This document shows positions 8,582 through 17,360 of a stretch of 64,000 nt of DNA, piece by piece. How positions within the stretch are numbered: position 1 is the first letter of the stretch; each line of letters opens with the position of its first letter. The DNA is from Aureibaculum luteum (GTDB taxonomy: Bacteria; Bacteroidota; Bacteroidia; Flavobacteriales; Flavobacteriaceae): assembly GCF_003449015.1 (NCBI RefSeq), contig NZ_QRGD01000004.1, forward strand, positions 186,001 through 250,000. The letters are read 5' to 3'. The notes below the pieces were generated by a model that ran no database searches, had not been told where the DNA came from, and saw only the letters and a program-made list of their open reading frames with translations. The position numbers and the translations under genes were made by a program.

Positions 8582-9688
8582 TTATTTGACAACATTTTTA
8601 TAGAGTTCTAAAGTTTTTTCTATCATACCATCAATAGTAAAATGATTTTCAATCCTCACGCCACCTTTCTCTCCCATTTGCTTGGAAATTTTAGAATTTT
8701 CTAACAAATAGGTTATTTTGTCCGCAACTTCCGTTTTATTTTGTTGGTTTACTAAAAAGCCTGTTTCATTATCCAATACTATTTCATTGGTACCTCCGCC
8801 TCTAGTTGCAATAACAGGTTTTGACAAAGCCATATACTCCATAATGGAATTAGAGATACCCTCACCATGACTATTAACGTTTGTTAATAACAATCCTATA
8901 TCAAAAATATTTACTATAGACTCCACATCTTTTTGTCTACCTACAAATAGAAAATTGTCCTTAAATTTTTTATCCACCAACTTTTTTACTTTATCTAAAT
9001 CCGGTCCATCACCAATCGCTATAAAAATAACGTCTTTCCTTTTTTCTAGAATTAAATTACCTGCCTTTACAAACGTGATATAATCTTTTCTATTGTGAAA
9101 AGCTGCGGTCATACCGACTACATATTCTGATTTTATATTGAATTTTTTACGAACTTCATCTTTATTCAATTTTATAGTTAACCGATCAAAATTAAATCCG
9201 TTATGAATATATCTACCTTTTTTTTTAGGCACTCTAAAAGAATCTAAACCCGCTTTAGAATTTGACAATATTACAGAACTAAATGGATATGATATTGCAG
9301 TTAATAAATATCTCATCGATAGTGGCTTTACCAAATTAGCAGGTGGTGCAGTTGATATCATTGAATTTATAAAAGGTATTCTTCTTATTTTACAGATAGG
9401 GCCAAAATGAAAAGCGGTAATATTATCCCAACAATGAACTACTTCTGGCTTAAAGCTATTTAAAATACTATTGAACTTGTGGAGTATTTTAACATCTTTT
9501 TTAAAATTTCTTTTTAAAAAATGAATATTAAGTTCCAAATCATAAATTTCTTTATAATGAACATCTTTTGATAGTATGATTAACTCTATTTCAACTTCAT
9601 TTGTTTTGAGTAAACCTTTAATGAGAGAGACCAACCTTCTTTCTTTTCCACCGGAAGCTAAAGATTCTATAATATATAATATTTTCAT
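8582..9688 (-). CDS. Glycosyltransferase family 4
   Basis: A 368-residue GT-B glycosyltransferase. The N-terminus reads MKILYIIESLASGGKERR, with the glycine-rich acceptor loop. VGMTAAFHNRKDY, AIGDGPDLDKV and the donor segment GEGISNSIMEYMALSKPVIATRGG place it in GT4. It is probably one of the glycosyltransferases that build the repeat unit in the cytoplasm. It has a 76 bp upstream gap to the asparagine-synthase-like gene and a 33 bp downstream gap to the FemAB-like gene. The sugar specificity cannot be read from the sequence. Confidence 0.85.
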   Translation of the reverse strand: MKILYIIESLASGGKERRLVSLIKGLLKTNEVEIELIILSKDVHYKEIYDLELNIHFLKRNFKKDVKILHKFNSILNSFKPEVVHCWDNITAFHFGPICKIRRIPFINSMISTAPPANLVKPLSMRYLLTAISYPFSSVILSNSKAGLDSFRVPKKKGRYIHNGFNFDRLTIKLNKDEVRKKFNIKSEYVVGMTAAFHNRKDYITFVKAGNLILEKRKDVIFIAIGDGPDLDKVKKLVDKKFKDNFLFVGRQKDVESIVNIFDIGLLLTNVNSHGEGISNSIMEYMALSKPVIATRGGGTNEIVLDNETGFLVNQQNKTEVADKITYLLENSKISKQMGEKGGVRIENHFTIDGMIEKTLELYKNVVK

Positions 9689-9764
9689 TTTTTTTTAAAA
9701 TTAAACTGTACCAAGTAGTATATGGTTTATATTATTATTTCATACAAATTACTATTTTAATAAT

Positions 9765-11252
9765 TTAAATGAGAAAAGTACTTCTATAAATTTTCTTGGC
9801 TATATTTAACATTTTTAATTTAAAAGGCAATAAATTATTAATTACAAAATCAAAAGGTGAAGTTTTATTTTTTGTTTTTTTAATATCGATAGCATACATA
9901 TCAATAAATAATGACAATGATGCTAACCAAATTAGTTTCTCTTCTAGGTTAGAATCTTGATAGTATAAGGGAGATTTCATATAATTAAATACGTCTTCTA
10001 AGGCTTTCATATTAAAAATATTTAATTTTTCAATATTTTTTGACAACACCAAACTTTTAATGTGTTCATTTAAATCTTCATGTAAATATTTCGAATATGA
10101 ATGGTGAGTTTTATCATATAAGTCAGGTACTCCTTCAGTCTCATCAAAAGGTAAGCCATTTCTGGCCCAAGGAATATGGGTTAAATCAGTTTTAAAAAGA
10201 GTCAATAATTCCTTATATATGTTATTATTTCTGAGATCAGGATTCAATGACCAAATATATCCAAATACATTTGGGTCAGAAAAAACTTGATACAGGGGGA
10301 TTTTTTCATTTATAACGGATAAACAAGGGTTTAACATTCTACGCATATAATGTATTTGATTATCCTGTTCTATTTGCTGATATTTCTTATTTTGAGGATA
10401 CCTTTCCCAATATTTAACAATATCCTGATTAATTTCTTTTTTATAATTATTTATAATATTATACTTGAAAATCCCATGTTTATTATTTATACCATCCCTC
10501 AAATCTTTGAGAGAATATAGTGTTTTTCCTGAATACTCACCTCTTCCTATACTATCTCCATAACTTCCTGCCAAAATACAATCAATTCCTTTCTCTTCTT
10601 TAATTTGTAACATTGCATGAAGATGTGTTGGAGAATATTCACACCCCCTAATAGCAGTTTCTTTTAAATTATTTAATAAATCTTCTGAAGACACTTCAAT
10701 ATGTTTCCATTCCCATTTTAATAGATCTGCAATTTCCTTTGCGTAAATTACATCTCTACAATTCTTATTTCCCCATGTATACGCTATTACATTTACCCCT
10801 TCAACCTCCTTCTCTTTAATTAGTATATCTAAAACTCCAGCTATCATTCTACTATCCATTCCTCCAGTCAATAGAATACCAATAGATTTCTTATTCCCTA
10901 TATAATTTAGAATTTCAGTTTTTAGCAATTCTAGGAATGTGAGAGAAATTTGCTTTATTTCTATTAACTTTTCATCATGTTTAGGTACTTCAAAATATTT
11001 CCATCCCGTTTTGTCCAAGTTTGGTTTTGCCATCCAAGGGGACTTACTAACTCCCTTAATAATGGTTCTATCGCCTAGGGCATAACCTTTTGTTAAAATT
11101 TCAATTATGGTAACATAGTCAATTTCTATTTCATTATTTTTAATTTTTATTGTCTCAGAAAAATTTTGATTTATTTTAAAACCCTCATTTGAGTTTATAA
11201 AGAAAGGATTGAAAAATCCTAAATGATTATAATATTTAAATAATTTGTTCAT
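9765..11252 (-). CDS. Asparagine-synthase-like amidotransferase lacking glutaminase half
   Basis: A 495-residue member of the AsnB C-terminal (ATP-pyrophosphatase) family. The PP-loop reads LLTGGMDSRM (residues 127-136), and GSYGDSIGRG follows. There is no N-terminal catalytic Cys2. Residues 45-80 (YALGDRTIIKGVSKSPWMAK) correspond only to the last part of the glutaminase domain, so glutamine cannot be hydrolysed in cis. The enzyme probably activates a carboxylate as an acyl-adenylate and joins it to ammonia or another amine. In glycan loci, relatives are thought to amidate uronic acids or attach amino acids. No uronate dehydrogenase is visible nearby, so the carboxylate substrate is uncertain. 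Confidence 0.75.
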   Translation of the reverse strand: MNKLFKYYNHLGFFNPFFINSNEGFKINQNFSETIKIKNNEIEIDYVTIIEILTKGYALGDRTIIKGVSKSPWMAKPNLDKTGWKYFEVPKHDEKLIEIKQISLTFLELLKTEILNYIGNKKSIGILLTGGMDSRMIAGVLDILIKEKEVEGVNVIAYTWGNKNCRDVIYAKEIADLLKWEWKHIEVSSEDLLNNLKETAIRGCEYSPTHLHAMLQIKEEKGIDCILAGSYGDSIGRGEYSGKTLYSLKDLRDGINNKHGIFKYNIINNYKKEINQDIVKYWERYPQNKKYQQIEQDNQIHYMRRMLNPCLSVINEKIPLYQVFSDPNVFGYIWSLNPDLRNNNIYKELLTLFKTDLTHIPWARNGLPFDETEGVPDLYDKTHHSYSKYLHEDLNEHIKSLVLSKNIEKLNIFNMKALEDVFNYMKSPLYYQDSNLEEKLIWLASLSLFIDMYAIDIKKTKNKTSPFDFVINNLLPFKLKMLNIAKKIYRSTFLI

Positions 11253-11309
11253 TATTTTAATAACTTATTACGCAATAATTGTGAAAATTAATTGGGTTCA
11301 CTATAAAAT

Positions 11310-12416
11310 TTAAAATAAATTTATTTTACATTGGGTCAAAATTTCATTTGTTAATTTCCCAAAAAGAGTGCCCGTTGCAAATTGATGATGCACTCCTTGA
11401 GCCGAAACGTTGTACTCAATTAAAACAGGCTTTGCTTCTTGACTTATTGCGATATCCCATGACACAATTCTAAAATATGGAATTTGCTTGTGTAAATTTT
11501 TAACTGCAATTTTAACATCAGTATAGTTTGGTATTTGATAACCTTTTAATTCAATATTTGTATTTGACTTCGTAACAACATGACTGTCTGATCTATATCC
11601 TACATTTAAAAAGCCATCTTCGCTGACATTACAAACCATTGCACTTTTACCACTAGTTGGATGAGATGCATTATCAACCACAGCCCCTTTTCCTCCAATT
11701 CTAACAAAAGATGCTAGTATTTCTACTTCACTATTTATCAAAAGCGTTTGAATTCTAATTGTATTTACAGAACTACTATTTAAATTACCCATTTGTTTAT
11801 GTTGTGTAAAATATTTTTGAATAATAAAATTCTTGTCGTACAAATTAATCAATTCCTTAACCGGCATGTTTTGATAATTTGTTTTATTTCCATTTACCTC
11901 AAATACAATAATATTTTTTCCTCCACCAGAATCTAAAGAGGGTTTAATAATAAGTTTTGAATACTTTTTACATCTGTCTACAACTTCATCAAAATCAAGA
12001 ATAGTTCTATTCTCATCTAAAAACACTCCATTGATATTTTTTGTTATTGTTTCCGGTTGTTCTATAGTATTAAAAAGCTTATCTAATAAATTTTTATCAG
12101 TTAAAATTTCGGGCTCAGTAAGCATATTTAGTTGAGGCTCAATAACATTAATATAAAACTCAACAGGTATATACTCTTTATAAAATTCACCACTGATATG
12201 AGTGTAAAATTGATGCCATTTTGTATTTATATTTTTAAACCCAAAACGAGCATAATATTCTCGAATTTCTTTGATTTGTGCATTAGTTAGCTTCCTGCAT
12301 TTTATTTCATTTACTAATGTTTTTGATCTGGATATAAAATGACGTTTATTTTTTTGATAAATAGAATACCTACGTAATCGCTTAAAAAGACCCGCACTCA
12401 ACTTAAAAAAATCCAT
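11310..12416 (-). CDS. Sugar-transfer-associated ATP-grasp protein (copy 2)
   Basis: A 368-residue paralogue of the protein at 1787, colinear over the full length. Visible motifs are LIIKPSLDSGGGKNIIVF (nucleotide-binding Lys and glycine loop), SSVNTIRIQTLL and the C-terminal VLIEYNVSAQGVHHQF. Membership in the ATPgrasp_ST family is clear. Having two such ligases in one glycan locus suggests two ATP-dependent acylation or amide-forming steps, or two acceptor sugars. It lies 13 bp after a GT4 gene and 57 bp before the asparagine-synthase-like gene, so co-transcription is likely. The substrate is unknown. Confidence 0.8.
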   Translation of the reverse strand: MDFFKLSAGLFKRLRRYSIYQKNKRHFISRSKTLVNEIKCRKLTNAQIKEIREYYARFGFKNINTKWHQFYTHISGEFYKEYIPVEFYINVIEPQLNMLTEPEILTDKNLLDKLFNTIEQPETITKNINGVFLDENRTILDFDEVVDRCKKYSKLIIKPSLDSGGGKNIIVFEVNGNKTNYQNMPVKELINLYDKNFIIQKYFTQHKQMGNLNSSSVNTIRIQTLLINSEVEILASFVRIGGKGAVVDNASHPTSGKSAMVCNVSEDGFLNVGYRSDSHVVTKSNTNIELKGYQIPNYTDVKIAVKNLHKQIPYFRIVSWDIAISQEAKPVLIEYNVSAQGVHHQFATGTLFGKLTNEILTQCKINLF

Positions 12417-12429
12417 ATCACATTAGTTT

Positions 12430-13605
12430 TTAGTTTACTTTTAAAATATCAAATATTTTAGCAGATTGAACGTCTGCATTAAAATGTTCATTTGCAATTT
12501 GAAATCCTTTTTTACCAATTATTTTTGAATTGTCTCTATTACTTAAAACATTTAAAATTTTAGCCGCAAAATCCTCAAGACTATCTGGTTTTGCAATAAA
12601 TGCATTAACATTATTTTCAAGATAGTCAGGTATTTCTCCAACGGAAGTGACTATTACAGGATTTCCTGTAGCTAAATATTCTCCCAGTTTTGTTGGAAAA
12701 CCAAATTGAGCCTGAATAGAACTCGGTCTTGCTAATACTAAGCAATCAGAATTAATTAATAAACTCGGAATTTTATCCCTAGGTATCTGTCCCAAATATA
12801 TTATTTTATCATCTAATTTTTTATTTTCAATAAATTCAATTTGTTTTAAATAATCTTCATCGGGTTTTTTAGGTCCTATTAATTGTAATACTATATTTGG
12901 AAATTTTTTTATTGCGACTGCAAATGCCTTAATCAAAATATCTACTCCATCTTTTTTACTATTCATTAAGCCCACATAAGATATTACATAATTATTATTG
13001 TTTGTAATTAATTTTGCTTTATTAAATCTTTCAATGTCTACCGTCATAGGAATATGAAATAATTTTGCACTATTGTTTAACAGCTCCTTGTAAAAATTCA
13101 TTAAACCTTTTGTCATTAAAAACATGATGTCCATTTCAGGAATGATCAAATCTAAATATTTCTCATACTCCCTTTTATTCAGCATAAGACTAGGGAATTC
13201 ACTCATTTCTTGAACTATTTTTATGTTTTTACTTTTAAATAGAGCTAACGATTCTAATTGCACATCAGATTCTAATCCAATCGTTGTCCATCCATAATCA
13301 AATTTAATATTTTTTTGAAATGTTTTTTGCTTATTAATAATCAATCGTTTAATTGTATTACTAAATTTCATTTTTTTAAGTATCCTAATTTGATATGGAA
13401 AACCGGCATATTGAACGGTAATTCCTTTCGGATAATTGTATTTTTTATGAAAAATATATTCTTTCCATTCTCGGCACCCTCCAAATATTAAAAAATGTAT
13501 TTCTACATTCCTTTTTGCTAGACCTTCAAAAATTCCTCTCATCCTATTTGAATAAGCTCCATCAAAATAATATAAGTTAGAAGAAACTATATATAATACT
13601 TTCAT
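12430..13605 (-). CDS. Glycosyltransferase family 4, FucNAc-region
   Basis: A 391-residue GT-B glycosyltransferase. The N-terminus reads MKVLYIVSSNLYYFDGAYSNR. The donor half holds ISYVGLMNSKKDG, LIGPKKPDED and GFPTKLGEYLATGNPVIVTS, with the E-x7 segment typical of GT4. It starts immediately after the stop of the UDP-N-acetyl-sugar 2-epimerase gene at 13606 (no gap). That makes it a candidate for the transferase that uses the UDP-L-FucNAc made by the preceding genes; this assignment is inference from gene order only. Confidence 0.85.
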   Translation of the reverse strand: MKVLYIVSSNLYYFDGAYSNRMRGIFEGLAKRNVEIHFLIFGGCREWKEYIFHKKYNYPKGITVQYAGFPYQIRILKKMKFSNTIKRLIINKQKTFQKNIKFDYGWTTIGLESDVQLESLALFKSKNIKIVQEMSEFPSLMLNKREYEKYLDLIIPEMDIMFLMTKGLMNFYKELLNNSAKLFHIPMTVDIERFNKAKLITNNNNYVISYVGLMNSKKDGVDILIKAFAVAIKKFPNIVLQLIGPKKPDEDYLKQIEFIENKKLDDKIIYLGQIPRDKIPSLLINSDCLVLARPSSIQAQFGFPTKLGEYLATGNPVIVTSVGEIPDYLENNVNAFIAKPDSLEDFAAKILNVLSNRDNSKIIGKKGFQIANEHFNADVQSAKIFDILKVN

Positions 13606-14745
13606 TTAATTGTTATTTATGCCCCACCATTTATTACTCAATTTGGCATTACCCATTATTAGCTTTAATACTCTCCAAGAGGTATTTAAAATTTGATATT
13701 CTTGAGGTATTTCTTTATAATTGCCTAATTGCTGTTCTTTGACAACCGTATCAATGGCATTTAAAATAACATCAGAATCAAAGCCTGTTAAAATAATGGT
13801 ACCCGTATCTTGGGCTTCTGGTCTTTCCATACTTTGTCTTAAACTAATTGCAGGAAAGGATAGCATTGCAGATTCTTCACTTATGGTACCACTATCAGAA
13901 ATAGCACATAATGATTCCTTTTGTAATTTTATATAATCGAAAAAACCAAAAGGTTTTAAAAACTGTATTCTTTTATCAATTTCAGTATTTGTTAATGCTT
14001 CTAATCTTTTTCTAGTACGTGGATGTGTAGAAACAATTATAGGTAAATCATAACTATCTGCTAATGTATTTAAAACTGAAAGAATTTGTTTTAGATGATT
14101 TTTATTGTCAACATTTTCCTCCCTGTGAGTAGAAACAATAAAATATTTTTTCCCCTTAAGTTGAAGTTTATTTAAAATTTCAGATTTATTAATTTTTTCT
14201 TCATTTTCTTTCAATACCTCAAACATTGGTGACCCCGTTAAATAGATTCTCCTGTGCGGTAAACCTTCACTTAATAAGTGCCTTCTGGCATGCTCTGTGT
14301 AAACCAAATTAAAATCGGCTACATGGTCAATAATTCTTCTATTAATTTCTTCAGGTACGTTCATGTCAAAACTTCGATTTCCTGCCTCCATGTGAAATAC
14401 AGGAATACGCATCCTTTTAGCAATAATACCAACAATACTTGCATTAGTATCTCCTAAAATAAGTACGGCATCGGGTTTTTCCTTTATAAATACTTCCTCA
14501 CTTTTTATAAGTGTTTCACCCAAAACTTGGCCTAAACTTGAAGTGTTTACTTCTAAAAAGTAATCTGGTTTACGCAACCCTAGATCTTTAAAAAATATTT
14601 CATTTAATTCATAATCATAATTTTGCCCTGTATGAATAATAATTTGTTCTAAATACTCATCAATACGTTTAATAGTTGAACTCAAACGAATAATCTCTGG
14701 GCGTGTACCTACTACCGTAGCTATTTTTAACTTTTTATATTGCAT
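13606..14745 (-). CDS. capG: UDP-N-acetyl-sugar C2-epimerase, UDP-L-FucNAc branch
   Basis: A 379-residue protein of the WecB/CapG/FnlC 2-epimerase family. Motifs are VVGTRPEIIRLSS near the N-terminus, ILGDTNASIVG, FHMEAGNRSFDMNVPEEINRR (cut here into conserved pieces HMEAGNR and PEEINRR), STHPRTRKR and SDSGTISEESA. In the capEFG/fnlABC pathway this enzyme makes the last change, from UDP-2-acetamido-2,6-dideoxy-L-talose to UDP-L-FucNAc. The adjacent capF-like and capE-like genes support that role over plain WecB (UDP-GlcNAc to UDP-ManNAc). The gene follows capF after 26 bp. Confidence 0.85.
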   Translation of the reverse strand: MQYKKLKIATVVGTRPEIIRLSSTIKRIDEYLEQIIIHTGQNYDYELNEIFFKDLGLRKPDYFLEVNTSSLGQVLGETLIKSEEVFIKEKPDAVLILGDTNASIVGIIAKRMRIPVFHMEAGNRSFDMNVPEEINRRIIDHVADFNLVYTEHARRHLLSEGLPHRRIYLTGSPMFEVLKENEEKINKSEILNKLQLKGKKYFIVSTHREENVDNKNHLKQILSVLNTLADSYDLPIIVSTHPRTRKRLEALTNTEIDKRIQFLKPFGFFDYIKLQKESLCAISDSGTISEESAMLSFPAISLRQSMERPEAQDTGTIILTGFDSDVILNAIDTVVKEQQLGNYKEIPQEYQILNTSWRVLKLIMGNAKLSNKWWGINNN

Positions 14746-14771
14746 TTTAATTTAAATTGTATTAAATAAAA

Positions 14772-15887
14772 CTATACTATTTCAAAATAAGTATCTGGGT
14801 CATTTTTATCGAAGGGTTCATTAATCCAAAATAATGTAATTAATTCTGTATCTCCAATATTTTTTATATTATGTGTAAACCATATTGGCATATCAACATA
14901 CGCAGGTTGGCTCCCATCTAAATAATAATTTATAACTTCATTAGAATTTACTTTTCTTAATTGTATCAAGGCCTTACCACTAATAACAGCAAAACGCTCA
15001 ACCTTTCTTGTATGATAATGATTACCTCTGGTTATGTCAGGTTTTGTGGTTGAATAAGATGATTGTCCCGAAGTATTAGCCCTCATAATTTCAACAAAAG
15101 AGCCTCTTTGATCAGTATGTTTGGTGTATTTTCTAGGAAAATAATCAATTGGAATAAAGCTTGTGAAAGTATTAAATAAGTTGATGTGAAACGAATCTCT
15201 TAAATCTGGTACTACTCCATTATCTAAATAATCAGATTTAAAAGAAGTTACCAATGTTAAAATTTCAGTTACTTTTTTTGTTGCAGTGTGTTTTACATTA
15301 TAGGAAATGACCTGCTTTTCTGTTTTAATTATATCTTGATAAAACACTTCAGATAATTCATTAACATAAATTAAACTAAGTTGACCATCAACATCTATCT
15401 TCGGAATTTCATTATTAATCACTTGATAGCAAAAAGTTGACACCACAGAATTATAATAGGGTTTCCCAAATGGGCCATAAACATTAGGTATAATTAAAGT
15501 AGATAAAGAAGATTTATTCTTTTCCGCCCATTGTTCCAAATATATTCTACCATCTTTTTTAGACTTACCATAGAGATTGTCACGTTCTTCTTGGGTTGAT
15601 GATGAAAAAACAATTTTAGGTGACACCGCTTCAATATCACACGCTTTCGTTATTTTTTTTACTAAATTTAAATTTGTGTCATAAATTACTTGAGGATTAT
15701 CGTGTCTATTCATAGCGGCAAGGTGAACTATTACATCACATTTTTTTACAAATTTTTGCAATAAGGAATCATCGTTAAAATACCGTTTCTCAAAGTTTAC
15801 ACATTCCACGTCATCTTTTAGTTCCAAATAATTGTATAAATGTGACCCCATAAAGCCTGATTGACCTGTAATTCCTACTCTAATCAT
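14772..15887 (-). CDS. capF: UDP-2-acetamido-2,6-dideoxy-hexose reductase, SDR plus cupin
   Basis: A 371-residue bifunctional protein of CapF/FnlB type. The N-terminal 245 residues form an SDR domain with GITGQSGFMGSHL at the start, VIVHLAAMNRHDN and the active-site YGKSK. The C-terminal domain is a cupin with RGSFVEIMR, TRGNHYHTRKVERFAVISG (conserved His pair) and IWFTHNI. CapF epimerises at C3 (cupin) and reduces the 4-keto group (SDR) to yield UDP-2-acetamido-2,6-dideoxy-L-talose. It is preceded by the small cupin gene (1 bp gap) and the capE-like gene, and followed by capG. The set points to UDP-L-FucNAc synthesis. Confidence 0.88.
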   Translation of the reverse strand: MIRVGITGQSGFMGSHLYNYLELKDDVECVNFEKRYFNDDSLLQKFVKKCDVIVHLAAMNRHDNPQVIYDTNLNLVKKITKACDIEAVSPKIVFSSSTQEERDNLYGKSKKDGRIYLEQWAEKNKSSLSTLIIPNVYGPFGKPYYNSVVSTFCYQVINNEIPKIDVDGQLSLIYVNELSEVFYQDIIKTEKQVISYNVKHTATKKVTEILTLVTSFKSDYLDNGVVPDLRDSFHINLFNTFTSFIPIDYFPRKYTKHTDQRGSFVEIMRANTSGQSSYSTTKPDITRGNHYHTRKVERFAVISGKALIQLRKVNSNEVINYYLDGSQPAYVDMPIWFTHNIKNIGDTELITLFWINEPFDKNDPDTYFEIV

Positions 15888-15888
15888 A

Positions 15889-16344
15889 TTACTTATTATT
15901 TAATTTCACATTCCAATCTGTCCATAAATTTTTATCAAACCTAAATTCGTCATTAGGTACTTCATTTAATAAGAAATCAGAAAAAATCATTAACTTTGAA
16001 TTAGCCTCAATACTTTTGAAACCATTTACATATCCTTTTGGTATAAAGAGCACTTGAGGTACATTTGATTTTAGAATAAATTTTTGTGCTTTCAATTTTT
16101 TGGATGGATTGTCCCAATTATCAATTGCAACAAGTCTAACATCAACAATACCTTGTAAACAATAAAACCATCTCGATTCCACTTTGTGGCCTTGCCAAGC
16201 TCTAATAATCTCCGTATTAGCATTTGATGAAAAATACATTCTCTTTATACTTACTAATGAAAAATTATTTACAAATTCTAATTTACCTCTTTCATCTTTA
16301 AAAATACCGCCCTCAATTAATATTGGTTTTAAAGATTGATCCAT
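15889..16344 (-). CDS. Cupin sugar-epimerase-like protein between capE and capF
   Basis: A 151-residue single-cupin protein with FKDERGKLEFVNNF near the N-terminus, RAWQGHKVESRWFYCLQG and VLFIPKGYVNGFKS. It resembles the dTDP-4-dehydrorhamnose 3,5-epimerase/WxcM superfamily. Such small cupins recur next to capF in Bacteroidetes FucNAc clusters and are annotated as sugar epimerases. CapF already has its own cupin, so this protein may help the C3 or C5 epimerisation or act on another keto sugar. It is spaced 2 bp and 1 bp from its neighbours, so translation is tightly coupled. Confidence 0.65.
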   Translation of the reverse strand: MDQSLKPILIEGGIFKDERGKLEFVNNFSLVSIKRMYFSSNANTEIIRAWQGHKVESRWFYCLQGIVDVRLVAIDNWDNPSKKLKAQKFILKSNVPQVLFIPKGYVNGFKSIEANSKLMIFSDFLLNEVPNDEFRFDKNLWTDWNVKLNNK

Positions 16345-16346
16345 AT

Positions 16347-17354
16347 TTAATTATCTAAATCCTTTCTAATTTCTTCTAATTTTAATAATAACTTCTCAGT
16401 ACCTTTAACATCAAGTCTATCGGTGTTATGAGAATGGTATTCCTCAACAATACTCATATCAGTTTGCCCTTCAGAGAAAAACTGGTTATAATTTAAATCT
16501 CTATTATCAGCAGGGATTCTAAAATAGTCTTTCATATCTTCTGCTTTGACCATTTCTTCTCTATTTACTAAAGATTCATATAATTTTTCACCATGTCTTG
16601 TTCCAATAATTGTAATATCACTCTTTGATTTATATAGATTAATTAAAGCTCTGGCTAAATCTTCAATTGTTGAGGCTGGAGATTTTTGGACAAATATATC
16701 TCCTTGATTTCCATGTTCAAATGCAAATAACACCAAATCAACCGCATCATCTAAAGTCATCATAAAGCGAGTCATATTTGGATCTGTAATGGTTAAATTT
16801 TCACCTTTTTTTAATTGATTAACAAATAAAGGAATTACTGAACCTCTACTCGCCATTACATTGCCATAACGCGTACCACATAAAACTGTATTCTTTGCAT
16901 TTCTAGATTTTGCAACCATTACTTTTTCCATGAGTGCTTTAGTAATACCCATGGCATTGATTGGATATACAGCTTTGTCAGTACTTAAAACTACCACTCT
17001 TTCAACACCATGCCTAATTGCAGAATCTAATACATTTTCTGTACCTAAAACATTTGTTTTTACTGCTTCCATTGGAAAAAACTCACACGATGGCACTTGC
17101 TTTAAAGCTGCAGCATGAAAAATATAGTCAACCCCAGAAACGACATTGTCAACAGATCTTAGATCTCTTACATCACCAATATAAAATTTTACAGAATTAT
17201 CATTTAATATTTTTCTTAAATCATCTTGCTTTTTTTCATCTCTACTAAAAATTCTAATTTCTTTAAAAACTTTGTCTTTGAGGAATCTATTTAGTACTGC
17301 TTGACCAAATGAACCAGTTCCGCCTGTTATTAAAAGTGTTTTGTCTTTGAACAT
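16347..17354 (-). CDS. capE: UDP-GlcNAc 4,6-dehydratase/5-epimerase
   Basis: A 335-residue SDR enzyme of the CapE/FnlA type. The NAD-binding loop is ITGGTGSFGQA near residues 8-18, and FSRDEKKQDDLR and VFHAAALKQVPSCEF follow (short pieces HAAALKQVP and CEFFP). The active-site stretch STDKAVYPINAMGITKAL has Met where most SDRs have Tyr, which is characteristic of this branch. It converts UDP-GlcNAc to the 4-keto-6-deoxy-L-sugar that starts the UDP-L-FucNAc path. The partner genes capF and capG are directly downstream. The protein FlaA1/PseB is a less likely alternative, since no other pseudaminic genes are present. Confidence 0.88.
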   Translation of the reverse strand: MFKDKTLLITGGTGSFGQAVLNRFLKDKVFKEIRIFSRDEKKQDDLRKILNDNSVKFYIGDVRDLRSVDNVVSGVDYIFHAAALKQVPSCEFFPMEAVKTNVLGTENVLDSAIRHGVERVVVLSTDKAVYPINAMGITKALMEKVMVAKSRNAKNTVLCGTRYGNVMASRGSVIPLFVNQLKKGENLTITDPNMTRFMMTLDDAVDLVLFAFEHGNQGDIFVQKSPASTIEDLARALINLYKSKSDITIIGTRHGEKLYESLVNREEMVKAEDMKDYFRIPADNRDLNYNQFFSEGQTDMSIVEEYHSHNTDRLDVKGTEKLLLKLEEIRKDLDN

Positions 17355-17360
17355 TAATAT

